Source: Lachnospiraceae bacterium UBA5895
Lineage (GTDB): Bacteria; Bacillota; Clostridia; Lachnospirales; Lachnospiraceae
Assembly: GCA_002431915.1 (NCBI GenBank)
Contig: DJEP01000026.1
Location: forward strand, 1,992 to 65,991
DNA: 64,000 bases
Direction of reading: 5' to 3'
The position numbers and the translations under genes were made by a program. The notes below the pieces were generated by a model. The model had not been told where the DNA came from. It was given only the letters and a program-made list of their open reading frames with translations, and made no database searches. Of the stretch, positions 35,180-44,020 are shown one piece after another. Position 1 is the stretch's first letter. The number at the start of each line of letters is the position of its first letter.

Positions 35180-35238
35180 CCATTTTGTGTTCAAAAAATA
35201 AAAAATTACGAATGTGATTCTGAACAGTTACGAAACTA

Positions 35239-37002
35239 TCAACAATAGTTCTGCATGACAAACTGCACTTCTGTCCTACCCTTATAGGTATTTTGACCAA
35301 CCTGGTATACTACAGACAACAGGAAATTCCCTCTTCCGGCATAAAGTGCTTCTTCACTTCCGATACCGTATTTTTCATTTAAGAAAGCTCCCAGTCGTTC
35401 CAAATCTCCGAAAAACACCAATGTCTGCGTATTTCCTTCCGGCGTTTTCACCCGGAACCTGGCGCAGGTCTTGTTGGCGCCCATTTTAAATCCCGCCTGG
35501 AAAATCAGATTCTTCTGGGCAAAAAGGGGTCTGGGATTCCCGGTTCCGAAGGGCTCTAACAACGCCAGTTCCCCGGCCAAAGCGTCGTCCGCATAACCCA
35601 TGGGCATTGCTACATCAATATGTACTCTGGGAATAAAATCATCTTCTGTCAACGCACAATTTTTATTGAGAGCAATCCGAAGCGGCTCAATATCTTCTTC
35701 CCGCATGGACAAGCCCGCTGCCAGTTTATGACCACCGTATTTGGTAAAAAACTGTTTTACCTGCGTCATGGCATCATACATATGATAAGTCTCGATGGAA
35801 CGTCCGGAACCTTTGACCCCGTCTTCCCCTTTTGTGAGAATAAAAACAGGATGATAATACTTTTCCCGGACTTTTCCGGCAATGATTCCGGCAATGCTCT
35901 CATGAACCTCGGGAAGATAGATTACCATGACCTTATCTTCTGTCATATGATGTTCCAAAATATACTCATCCGCCCTCTGAATCCCCTGTACCGTCAGATT
36001 CTTGCGGCTTTCGTTTAAATCCTTCAGCTCTCTCGCCGCTGTCATGGCATCTGCTCTGGTAAAGCTCTGCAAAAGCTCCAGCGCCCGTTTTGCAGTATCC
36101 AATCTACCCGTGGCATTCAGGCAGGGACCCAGTACAAAGCCCAGGTGGTACACACTCAGACGGTCCGGGGCGATTTCATTGACTTCCATCAGCGCTTTCA
36201 GTCCCTCGTTATATCCCTTTTGGATCCGTTTCAGACCTTCCTTTACCAGAATACGGTTCTCATCCTTTAACTCCATGACATCACATACCGTAGACAGTGC
36301 AGCGAATTCCAGTAATTCATCCCGGAGATTTACCAGTCCCGGATTTCCGGTCTTCTCCGTGATCGCCTGAATCAGTTTCAGCGCCACAACTCCACCGCAG
36401 ATCCCCGGAAAAGGATAGGTACAATCCGCCCTCTTGGGATCCACCACCGCCAGTGCCGGAGGCAGCTGTTCCCTACGTTCTCCGTTTTCTTCTATGTAAG
36501 GGACCTCATGATGATCTGTCACAACAACACGCATGCCCAGGGAATTTGCAAGCTCAATCTGAGGTGCCGCCGCAATTCCGTTATCGCAGGTGACGATCAT
36601 GCCGACACCTTCCCGCTTTGCTTCTTCAATCAGATGTTCATTCAGTCCGTATCCGTCATGGATTCTGTGGGGAATTGCCGTATCTACCTGTGCTCCCAGC
36701 ATCTGAAATACTTTGGTCAGAATATAGGAAGCACAGATTCCATCCACGTCATAGTCTCCGATGACCCGGATATGCAGTCCTTCTTCTACCGCTTTCAAAA
36801 TCTCCTCCACCGCTTTATCCATATCCTTAAGCAGCCAGGGAGAATAACAGTCCTCCAGTTTTCCGTAGAGGAATTTCTGTATCTGACTCTCTTCCGTCAG
36901 ATCACGGTTTCTAAGAATCCTCGCCGTCACCGGGCTGATGTGGAATTCCTTTGCCCATTTATCAAAATCTGCCTTCTTCGCAGCCACGTACCATTTTTCC
37001 AT
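35239..37002 (-). CDS. recJ: Single-stranded-DNA exonuclease RecJ
   Basis: A 587-residue 5'-3' exonuclease for recombination and mismatch repair. DHH motifs are VIGDYDVDGICASYIL, TCDNGIAA and VTDHHEVPY. The DHHA1 domain has KGSGRSIETYHMYDAM and KYGGHKLAAGLSM, and a C-terminal OB-like domain follows. The start at 37002 (MEKWYVAAKKADF) follows GGGAG; an ATG at 37035 after AAAAGGATG would add 11 residues. An extended -10 promoter lies at 37062-37070. Confidence 0.94.
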   Translation of the reverse strand: MEKWYVAAKKADFDKWAKEFHISPVTARILRNRDLTEESQIQKFLYGKLEDCYSPWLLKDMDKAVEEILKAVEEGLHIRVIGDYDVDGICASYILTKVFQMLGAQVDTAIPHRIHDGYGLNEHLIEEAKREGVGMIVTCDNGIAAAPQIELANSLGMRVVVTDHHEVPYIEENGERREQLPPALAVVDPKRADCTYPFPGICGGVVALKLIQAITEKTGNPGLVNLRDELLEFAALSTVCDVMELKDENRILVKEGLKRIQKGYNEGLKALMEVNEIAPDRLSVYHLGFVLGPCLNATGRLDTAKRALELLQSFTRADAMTAARELKDLNESRKNLTVQGIQRADEYILEHHMTEDKVMVIYLPEVHESIAGIIAGKVREKYYHPVFILTKGEDGVKGSGRSIETYHMYDAMTQVKQFFTKYGGHKLAAGLSMREEDIEPLRIALNKNCALTEDDFIPRVHIDVAMPMGYADDALAGELALLEPFGTGNPRPLFAQKNLIFQAGFKMGANKTCARFRVKTPEGNTQTLVFFGDLERLGAFLNEKYGIGSEEALYAGRGNFLLSVVYQVGQNTYKGRTEVQFVMQNYC

Positions 37003-37061
37003 AGATTCTCCCGCTTTCGTATCAATAAAAGCCATGCATCCTTTTTATGGACACATGGTTT

Positions 37062-37070
37062 ATTATAGCA
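37062..37070 (-). promoter_or_regulatory. Extended -10 promoter of recJ
   Basis: TGCTATAAT on the minus strand, about 60 nt upstream of the chosen recJ start. The -35 region is poor, which suits an extended -10. It is back-to-back with the plus-strand promoter at 37083-37111. Confidence 0.55.
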
Positions 37071-37082
37071 TGAATAAAAGTC

Positions 37083-37111
37083 TTGTGCATCTTCTCTTTT
37101 TATGCTATAGT
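37083..37111 (+). promoter_or_regulatory. Promoter of the Rpn-like nuclease gene
   Basis: TTGTGC (37083-37088), a 17-nt spacer and TATAGT (37106-37111) preceded by TGC. It lies about 90 nt upstream of the start at 37200. Confidence 0.6.
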
Positions 37112-37199
37112 CAACTCAATTTCTATATGAAATTTCTTACATCCGGCGTTTCGCCATTTTTTCAAGCAACTTTTAATTACACCAAGGAGGATTCTGCCT

Positions 37200-38039
37200 A
37201 TGAAGAACAAACAAGTATTTTCTATGAACATCACTGGTCGTATTGACTATGGTTTCCGCAATGACTATATGTTCCGCGCCGCCCTGCAAATGAGTCAAAA
37301 GGCACTGATCGGTCTCATCAGCTCTCTGCTCCATCTGCCACCGTCCGCAATTAAGTCCGTCACCATTACCAATCCAATCACTTTAGGTGCAACCATTGAG
37401 GACAAAGATTTTGTTCTCGATACCAATGTATTACTAAACAATAATACCCTTATAAACCTGGAAATGCAGGTCAATAATCTCTATAACTGGTCTGAACGTT
37501 CCCTGAGTTATCTCTGTCGTAACTTTGATCAATTAAATAAAGGACAAAATTATTCTGAATTAAAGCCTGTGATTCACATTGGCTTTTTAGACTACACTCT
37601 GTTCCCGGAGCACCCTGAGTTCTATGCTACTTATCGTTTGTTAAATATTAGGGATCATTTTGAATATAGTGACAAACTCACGCTTTCTGTGGTAGACTTA
37701 AAGCATATAGAATTGGTTACCGATGCTGACAAAGCATATGGCATTGACAAATGGGCTGCTTTGTTCCGGTCTATTTCATGGGAGGAAATTCTTATGACTG
37801 CTAAAAATGATGAATATCTTATGGAAGCGACAAAGACACTATATAATCTGAATGCGGACGACATGGTCAGACAGCGTTGTCAGGCGCGAATGGATGCAGA
37901 ACTCCAGGAGCAGTATCTGCTGAAGAAGATTGACACTTTAACGGCTGATAATGATAAATTGACCGCGGATAATGCCGCCAAGGACGCTGAGATCGAAGCT
38001 TTGAAAAAGAAGCTTTCCGAATTACAGCAAAATACATAA
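37200..38039 (+). CDS. Rpn-family PD-(D/E)XK nuclease/transposase-like protein
   Basis: A 279-residue protein of the Rpn/PDDEXK_2 family (recombination-promoting nuclease, often annotated as a transposase). The nuclease core shows D74 (FVLDTNV) and E88-x-Q90 (INLEMQV), matching the D-ExQ variant of the fold. Residues about 240-275 form a Leu/Asp-rich coiled coil with repeats of LTADND. There is no adjacent inverted-repeat pair, so it is not a self-contained insertion sequence. AGGAGG precedes the start. It is on the opposite strand to its neighbours and has its own terminator, as expected for a horizontally acquired gene. Confidence 0.85.
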   Translation: MKNKQVFSMNITGRIDYGFRNDYMFRAALQMSQKALIGLISSLLHLPPSAIKSVTITNPITLGATIEDKDFVLDTNVLLNNNTLINLEMQVNNLYNWSERSLSYLCRNFDQLNKGQNYSELKPVIHIGFLDYTLFPEHPEFYATYRLLNIRDHFEYSDKLTLSVVDLKHIELVTDADKAYGIDKWAALFRSISWEEILMTAKNDEYLMEATKTLYNLNADDMVRQRCQARMDAELQEQYLLKKIDTLTADNDKLTADNAAKDAEIEALKKKLSELQQNT

Positions 38040-38048
38040 TCTCATTTA

Positions 38049-38081
38049 AAAAGGAGCCTGCGTATGAGGAGGCTCCTTTTT
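38049..38081. terminator. Bidirectional terminator between the rpn-like gene and lacI
   Basis: A stem AAAAAGGAGCCT / AGGCTCCTTTTT with a short loop, T-tailed on both strands. It separates the converging rpn-like gene and the starch operon regulator. Confidence 0.85.
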
Positions 38082-38087
38082 GGTGCA

Positions 38088-39092
38088 TCAGGTAGATTCC
38101 CGGATAATCAGCGTTGGGAAGGTAATATGGGACTGCACATAAAGATTCGGTCTTTTTATTTTTTGCAGGATATATTTCCCGGCCTGTACTCCCATATCGT
38201 AGACATCAATGTTCACCACAGACAGCATGGGCTTTAAAATTTGGGAAAAAGGAAAGTCATCAAAGGTGATCACCTTCATCTCCTCCGGAATCAGGATTCC
38301 TCTGTCGTGCAGGGCGTTCACACAGCCGTAGGCGATATAATTATCCGCACACACCAGGGCATCCGGCTGCCTGCGATTCTCCAGAATCTGCATAGTCATC
38401 CGATATCCGCTGTCGCAGACCGATTCTCCCTTTTTCACATATTCTCTGGGCAGCAGCACATCGTGCTCCTGTAACACCGTCAGCACCCCATCCAGACGCC
38501 TTGCCGAAATTTGGTCCTCCGGTTTGCCTCCGATAAATGCCACCGACTGGCAGCCCCGTTCCAGCAGATGCTTTGCAGCCAGTTCCCCCGCCAGCCGGTT
38601 ATCAATATCGATCCAGCAGAAATGGCTGTTAAAATTCGGATTGCCGATCACAATATGCGGGATCTCATGGGTAAACAGCAGTTCATCCAGTGCCTGGGAG
38701 ATCACAGAGGCATGAATCACAAATCCGTCCGCCTGTTTGGTATCTGCCGCATCCTGTATAAATTCCGCGCAGGTCTCCGCAGTGATGTTACGGACTACCA
38801 GCGTGTAATCTTTCTGCGCCAATACCTGTTCCAACCCACACAGGATCTCAAACATATGAGGATTGGCAAAACCGGTTCCCTTTCCCAGTTCCGCTACGAA
38901 TACGATGGTTCGGGCGGACTGTTTTGCGAAATTTTTCGCCCGCAGATTCGGATGATAGTCCAATTCCTCCATTGCCTTCCGCACCCGATCCGCCGTCTCC
39001 TGCGAGATTGAGTAGGAGCCATTCATCACCTTGGATACCGTTGCCGTAGAAGTCCCTGCCAGTTTTGCCACATCTTTAATGGTTGCTCCCAT
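38088..39092 (-). CDS. LacI-family transcriptional regulator of the starch locus
   Basis: A 334-residue repressor. The N-terminal helix-turn-helix (TIKDVAKLAGTSTATVSKVM) and hinge are followed by a periplasmic-binding-protein-like sugar domain. It is the last gene of the operon that encodes the GH13 enzyme and sugar ABC transporter. Candidate operators with a CG centre lie upstream of the first gene (45272-45484). The ligand is likely maltose or a maltodextrin by context only. Confidence 0.92.
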   Translation of the reverse strand: MGATIKDVAKLAGTSTATVSKVMNGSYSISQETADRVRKAMEELDYHPNLRAKNFAKQSARTIVFVAELGKGTGFANPHMFEILCGLEQVLAQKDYTLVVRNITAETCAEFIQDAADTKQADGFVIHASVISQALDELLFTHEIPHIVIGNPNFNSHFCWIDIDNRLAGELAAKHLLERGCQSVAFIGGKPEDQISARRLDGVLTVLQEHDVLLPREYVKKGESVCDSGYRMTMQILENRRQPDALVCADNYIAYGCVNALHDRGILIPEEMKVITFDDFPFSQILKPMLSVVNIDVYDMGVQAGKYILQKIKRPNLYVQSHITFPTLIIREST

Positions 39093-39129
39093 GCTTCTTC
39101 CTCCCGGTAGTATTTCGTCTTAGAATATT

Positions 39130-40875
39130 TTAATCCCGTGTCTTGATCATTGCAAACCCTTTTGCCGCCAGCTGTCCCTCCGTAAGACCTTCCTGCCAGA
39201 GAACTTCTCCCCGGAGCATTTCCTGCGGCAGTTCAACCGTCCGGTTCTCCATATTCAGGAAAACGCGGATCCGTTCCGTTCCTTCATCTTCTGTCACCGA
39301 ATACCGCTCGTATCCATATAGCCTGCTGCCCGGTTCCGCAAGCAGCGTGCGGTACTCTCCTCTCCGCAGGACAGCTTCCTTTTTTCGCAGGGTAATTGCC
39401 TTTTGATATAACAAAAATAAAGGACTGTTCTCATCCAGTGTATCCCAGGGCATGGGCTGTCTATATTCCTCCTCCAGGATACCGGTCAGTCCCGCTTCAT
39501 CTCCATAAAAAACAGAAGGCATCCCCGGGAATGTCATCTGGAAAATCACCGCCAGACGAAAGCTCTCTTCATCCGGACACAGCGACCGGAACCGGCTGAC
39601 ATCATGACTGTCTAAGAGATTTAACTGCGCATAGACAGTCTGCCTGCGGTAGCGCATGCGCATATCCGCCACGCGGCTGTCGAACTCCCTGGCGTCTGCC
39701 GTCTGCTCCCCAAAAAATCTCCTGCAGTGCTTGCGGAAATCATAATTCATAGTGGAATCAAACATAGTTCCGTCCAGCCAGTGTCCGGCGCTCTCCCATA
39801 CTTCCCCGATGAGAAGGGCACTCGGATCCACACTTTTTACACTCTCCCGGAATTTTCTCCAGAAGCCGTCATTGATCTCGCTTGCCACATCCAGCCGCCA
39901 CCCGTCAATGTGGAATTTTTCCACCCAGTAGCGTCCCACTTTGCAAAAATATTCCGCAGCTTCGGGATTCGCCAGGTTTAACTTCGGCATCATCCGCTCA
40001 TAACCAAAGCATTCATATCCCGGATAGTCCTCGGGATCCTCCGGACGCACCACCGGATAGGTCAGTCCGTAGAACCAGTCCTTATATGCAGACTGCTCTC
40101 CCTTTTTCACCACATCATCAAATGCGAAAAAATACCACCCACAGTGATTAAACACTCCATCGATAATCACTTTCAGTCCGTTTGCATGGAACACATCGAT
40201 CAGTCTGTGAAAATCGTCATCGGTTCCGAAGCAGGGATCGATGTGAAAATAATCCAGCAGGTCGTATTTGTGATACTCCCCCGCAGTAAAAATGGGATTG
40301 ATATAGATGGCATTCACTCCCAGTTCTTTTAAATACGCTACATTTTCACTGATTCCCCGGAGGGTTCCGCCAAGCTTCCCTTTTACCGGCACACCGCCCC
40401 ATTCCTTCGTTTCACCTTTCCCCCTGATATAGCGGTACTCCGTGGCAAAGCTGTCCGGGAAAATATTGTAGATAATAGTATCCTCTGCCCATCCGGGAGG
40501 CGTAACGATATCGGCACGGTGGTTAAAGGGCAGCTGATAATATTCCGAACGGTCATCCACCGTATGATCCGTAAACCGTTCTCCATAGTACAACACTTCT
40601 TCCCTGCCATCGGATAAGGAAAAATAATAGCACAACCGCTTATAAGGATGGTCCAGTGTTGTCTCCCAGTAATCAAATTCTTCCGTCTGCGCCACCACTG
40701 CCATCTTCTGTTCTGTGAAGGTTACCGGTGTGAGACGACAGGCTCTGTCTCCGTAATACAGTCTGCATTCCACAAGGTCTCCTCTGCCTGCGCGAAGGCG
40801 GATCGTGATATGTTCTTCGTCTGTCCCATATGCATACTGGGACATGGGTATATGTAATACTGCACTTCGATTCAT
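39130..40875 (-). CDS. GH13 alpha-glycosidase (neopullulanase/cyclomaltodextrinase type)
   Basis: A 581-residue intracellular alpha-glucan hydrolase. The N-terminal CBM34-like domain covers about 1-120. The TIM barrel carries DGVFNHCG, the nucleophile Asp in DGWRLDVASE, the acid Glu in LIGEVWE and the transition-state His-Asp in LLDSHDVSR. A C-terminal beta domain closes it. There is no signal peptide. This fits hydrolysis of imported maltodextrins or cyclodextrins. It lies 18 nt after malG in the operon. Confidence 0.93.
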   Translation of the reverse strand: MNRSAVLHIPMSQYAYGTDEEHITIRLRAGRGDLVECRLYYGDRACRLTPVTFTEQKMAVVAQTEEFDYWETTLDHPYKRLCYYFSLSDGREEVLYYGERFTDHTVDDRSEYYQLPFNHRADIVTPPGWAEDTIIYNIFPDSFATEYRYIRGKGETKEWGGVPVKGKLGGTLRGISENVAYLKELGVNAIYINPIFTAGEYHKYDLLDYFHIDPCFGTDDDFHRLIDVFHANGLKVIIDGVFNHCGWYFFAFDDVVKKGEQSAYKDWFYGLTYPVVRPEDPEDYPGYECFGYERMMPKLNLANPEAAEYFCKVGRYWVEKFHIDGWRLDVASEINDGFWRKFRESVKSVDPSALLIGEVWESAGHWLDGTMFDSTMNYDFRKHCRRFFGEQTADAREFDSRVADMRMRYRRQTVYAQLNLLDSHDVSRFRSLCPDEESFRLAVIFQMTFPGMPSVFYGDEAGLTGILEEEYRQPMPWDTLDENSPLFLLYQKAITLRKKEAVLRRGEYRTLLAEPGSRLYGYERYSVTEDEGTERIRVFLNMENRTVELPQEMLRGEVLWQEGLTEGQLAAKGFAMIKTRD

Positions 40876-40893
40876 AATTCCTCTTTCTGTGAT

Positions 40894-41736
40894 CTAACCC
40901 TTTACTCCTCCGGAGGTCAGACCTTCCGTCATATTCTTTTGCAATGCGAAAAATACGATTAAAATCGGCAGGGACACAATCAGAGATGCCGCCGAGAAAA
41001 TCGGCCAGCTGCCGCTCATCTCCGTGGCCTGCAGGGAATAAAGACCTGTAGCCAAGGTATACGTATCGGATCCTGTCATAAAGTTGATGGCAAAAATATA
41101 CTCATTCCAGACATATACCAAAACCATCATGGCAGTCACCGCAATGGTAGGCTTGGCTAATGGCAGCACGATCTTCGTCACCTGCTCTAACTGCGTGGCT
41201 CCGTCAATCATAGCAGCTTCCTCGATTTCCACCGGAATCGTGTCAAAATATCCCTTCATATTCCACAGTGCAAACACCGCCATGGTTCCGGTATACACAA
41301 TGATCAGTCCCGTTCTGGTATTGATCAGCCCCATGGGACTTAACAACTTATACAGCGCTGTCATAGATAACAGGGACGGAAATGCGTACAGTAAAATTAA
41401 CAACTTCAGTATCGCTCTTCTTCCGGGAAATCTTTTCCGGGAAAATGCATATGCCGCAGGGATACCGGTTCCCAAAGAGATCACTAATGTGGTCACTGCC
41501 AGGATCAGGCTGTTCTTCAGCCACAAAAGCACCGGTTTTTCGGTAAAAACCGCCTTATAGTTCTGCAGGGTCATATGCTTTGGTATAAAGGAAAAATCAG
41601 ATCCCAGCAGACTGTTCTCAGCATTCAGTGACACCGAAAATGCGTATAATACCGGCACCAGAACGAAAAAGCATACAAGAATAAAGAATATATTAACCAG
41701 TACAAGTACCACTATATGCTTTGCCCTCTTGCTCAT
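40894..41736 (-). CDS. Sugar ABC transporter permease (MalG type)
   Basis: A 280-residue permease with six membrane helices. The EAA loop that docks the ATPase is EEAAMIDGATQLEQVTKIVL near 185-205. The C-terminus GGVKG is typical of MalG. It overlaps the malF-type gene by ATGA. No ATP-binding subunit is encoded here, so a shared MsmK-type ATPase elsewhere is expected. Confidence 0.93.
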   Translation of the reverse strand: MSKRAKHIVVLVLVNIFFILVCFFVLVPVLYAFSVSLNAENSLLGSDFSFIPKHMTLQNYKAVFTEKPVLLWLKNSLILAVTTLVISLGTGIPAAYAFSRKRFPGRRAILKLLILLYAFPSLLSMTALYKLLSPMGLINTRTGLIIVYTGTMAVFALWNMKGYFDTIPVEIEEAAMIDGATQLEQVTKIVLPLAKPTIAVTAMMVLVYVWNEYIFAINFMTGSDTYTLATGLYSLQATEMSGSWPIFSAASLIVSLPILIVFFALQKNMTEGLTSGGVKG

Positions 41737-42662
41737 CTGCTTTCCTCCTTTCTGCCGCTCGTCACCAGAGAGAACACTAACAGCATTCCGAAGATCAGAA
41801 TGGAGATGGCAGAGCTGTATCCGTAATTGTTCGTAATAAATGCCTTTTCATACGCATAGGTCAGTATGGTATGGATATTGGCTCCCGTCTTGGAACCCAC
41901 CTGCTGGGTCAGCAGATAGATGACATCGAACTGTTTGAATGTCGTAAAAGTCGTAATCATAACCGAAGGAGCTATAATGGGACGGATCATGGGAATCGTA
42001 ATATATCGTGTCCGTTCCAGCCAGATGGCACCGTCTAACAGGGCACTTTCGTAAAAGCTCCGGTCCACGCTCTGCAATGCCCCGTCAATGATCGTGATCA
42101 TAAAAGGCAGCGCCAGCCATAAGTTCACCACTGTACAGCTGATAAAGGCAATCACGTCGCTTCCCAGCCACCGCACCGGTTCCAGTCCCAGTTTGGTCAT
42201 CCACTGGTTCAGCAGACCGAACTGGGAGTTGAACATGCCGGTCTTCCACAAAAGGATCGATACATACCCCGGCATAGCCCAGGGGAAGATCAACAACGTC
42301 CGATAGACATTTTTCAGCCGCAGTCCTTTGATATTGAGCAGGGTCGCCATGATAAAAGCGATCACCAGCTGCAGTACCATATTCACCACTGTCCACAGTA
42401 TCGTTACGAAAAGTGCCGTCAGGAATCCGTTATCGAATACCAGCAGGGCATCCTTATAATTTTCCAGTCCGATAAACTCATAATTATTCCAGTGATATAT
42501 GTTCATGTTAGTCATGGAGATATATCCGGTATACAGAATCGGGAAAATAACGATCAACAGGATCAATACTAAGGACGGCAGTGACCAGCTGTAGGCAAAC
42601 AATGCTTCCTTTCGCTTTTTATTCTGTTGTATGTTCCCATGAGCATTTCTCTTACTTGCCAT
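41733..42662 (-). CDS. Sugar ABC transporter permease (MalF type)
   Basis: A permease of about 309 residues with six helices. The EAA loop appears as ESALLDGAIWLERTRYITIP. The basic N-terminus (KRNAHGNIQQNKKRK) lies in the cytoplasm. The start at 42662 (ATG) is one choice; a GTG at 42677 would add five residues, and neither has a strong ribosome binding site. It is coupled to the MalG-type gene. Confidence 0.92.
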   Translation of the reverse strand: MASKRNAHGNIQQNKKRKEALFAYSWSLPSLVLILLIVIFPILYTGYISMTNMNIYHWNNYEFIGLENYKDALLVFDNGFLTALFVTILWTVVNMVLQLVIAFIMATLLNIKGLRLKNVYRTLLIFPWAMPGYVSILLWKTGMFNSQFGLLNQWMTKLGLEPVRWLGSDVIAFISCTVVNLWLALPFMITIIDGALQSVDRSFYESALLDGAIWLERTRYITIPMIRPIIAPSVMITTFTTFKQFDVIYLLTQQVGSKTGANIHTILTYAYEKAFITNNYGYSSAISILIFGMLLVFSLVTSGRKEESR

Positions 42663-42715
42663 ATTTGTTCGTTCCACTTTCTTTTGCCTGATTATGCCCG
42701 ATTACGCAGCTTTGC

Positions 42716-43975
42716 TTATTTCATGGATTCAATGAGCTGCAGTGCCTCTTTCTGTGCTTTTTCGGCGCTTTCCGCCACATCATTGCCCGCCATATTGACA
42801 TCCGTCAGAAGTCCGCTGGCTACCGTCCACATCACATCCATCTCCGGCAGATTGGGCATGGGTACCGCATTCTCCGCAGTCTCCTTCATCGCCATGACCA
42901 CTTCATCCCCGCTTACTTCTTCATAGCTGTAGCAGTTTTCTCTGGCAGGGGCACAGCCGCTCGCCTGCGCCAGTGCAATCCCCACTTCATCTTTCATCAG
43001 TACCCGCAGTACCTGTTCCACGGCATCTTTTTTATTCTCTGCCGCATTTTTCAATACCTGGATCCCCTGCACACCCATATAGGGAGAAATCGGCTTACCG
43101 GTCTCATCGATCATGGGCATAGAGGCGATTCCCACATCGATACCGCTCTCCCGTACCGTCGGGATCAGCCAGGGTCCAGCGATGGTGGCATGCGCCATTC
43201 CCTCTCTGAACAGGGTATTTACCGTGGCATATTCTGTCTCTCCCGGCATGAGATCCACAAACTTTTTATGATAGGTAAGCGCTTCCTCCGTCTCCGGCAG
43301 ATTTAATCCCGGTTCTCCGGCATCATTCAGAATATAGCCTCCAAATCCATTGATCCATCCGGCTGCATAATAAGGAGTGCTATGCTGTTCCACGAATCCG
43401 TAGTGCCCTCCACGGGTATTTTCCTGCATATAAGCATACAGTTCCTCCGTGGTCGCCGGTACTTCGTCATCCTTCATATAGAGACGGTTATACATAAAAA
43501 GCAGTGTCTCGTAATAGATTGGAAGCTGGTAGACCGTTCCCTTATAAGTTGCCGCTTCTATGGTGTTGTCCATGTAGGCATCCAGTTCTTCCTCCGGAAT
43601 AATATCCGTGATAGGGGCTAAAATGCCCATTTCCGCATAGACACCGATCTTATCATGGGCAAAAAAGTACATATCCGGAGCCGCTTTGGGATCGTTTCCC
43701 ACCATTTTGAGAGCTTCTGTCAGATCACTCTTTTTCTCCAGTACCACATGGATCTGCGGTTCTAACTGGGCAAATTCTTCCTCCAGAACCTGTGTTACCG
43801 CATCTTCTTTGTCATGCCAGATCGTAATCGTGACTTCTCCATCCGTCTTGTCCCCCTGTGCTGTCTGCTCGGCAGGTTGACTGCCGCAGCCGGTCAGGCT
43901 GCAGATGGTCAGTCCTGCTGTCACGATCCACGCCCATGCTTTGTTCCGGATTCTCTTCTGATTTTTGTTCTTCAT
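42716..43975 (-). CDS. Maltodextrin-type extracellular solute-binding lipoprotein
   Basis: A 419-residue binding protein of the MalE family (SBP_bac_1). The signal peptide ends at lipobox LTGC with Cys30. A two-lobed binding fold follows, with FVEQHSTPYYAAGWINGFGG and EGMAHATIAGPWLIPT as typical segments. The start at 43975 has AGGAG 8 nt upstream; a GTG at 43984 is too close. It delivers alpha-glucan oligomers to the permeases encoded downstream. Confidence 0.94.
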   Translation of the reverse strand: MKNKNQKRIRNKAWAWIVTAGLTICSLTGCGSQPAEQTAQGDKTDGEVTITIWHDKEDAVTQVLEEEFAQLEPQIHVVLEKKSDLTEALKMVGNDPKAAPDMYFFAHDKIGVYAEMGILAPITDIIPEEELDAYMDNTIEAATYKGTVYQLPIYYETLLFMYNRLYMKDDEVPATTEELYAYMQENTRGGHYGFVEQHSTPYYAAGWINGFGGYILNDAGEPGLNLPETEEALTYHKKFVDLMPGETEYATVNTLFREGMAHATIAGPWLIPTVRESGIDVGIASMPMIDETGKPISPYMGVQGIQVLKNAAENKKDAVEQVLRVLMKDEVGIALAQASGCAPARENCYSYEEVSGDEVVMAMKETAENAVPMPNLPEMDVMWTVASGLLTDVNMAGNDVAESAEKAQKEALQLIESMK

Positions 43976-44020
43976 ATCCTGCACTCCTTTGATATGTACT
44001 CTCCTGCTGTCTGTTTCGTC

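Larger units (their letters stand above)
35074..35182 (-). ncRNA. Candidate C-rich small RNA, copy 2
   Basis: Same organisation as copy 1. TGGACA replaces TGTACA upstream, and TAATAT is conserved. The 7-bp 5' hairpin and C7 tract are identical. The RNA ends at a perfect 12-bp terminator at 35078-35108. The two copies differ in terminator sequence but not in its position, which favours two independent terminated RNAs over a simple duplicated spacer. C-rich unpaired tracts are known in Gram-positive regulatory RNAs that bind Shine-Dalgarno sequences. Expression is not shown. Confidence 0.5.

Noticed and set aside
37200..38039. Rpn-like gene as part of a complete insertion sequence
   Set aside because: No terminal inverted repeats or target duplications were found around it; it has its own promoter and terminator.
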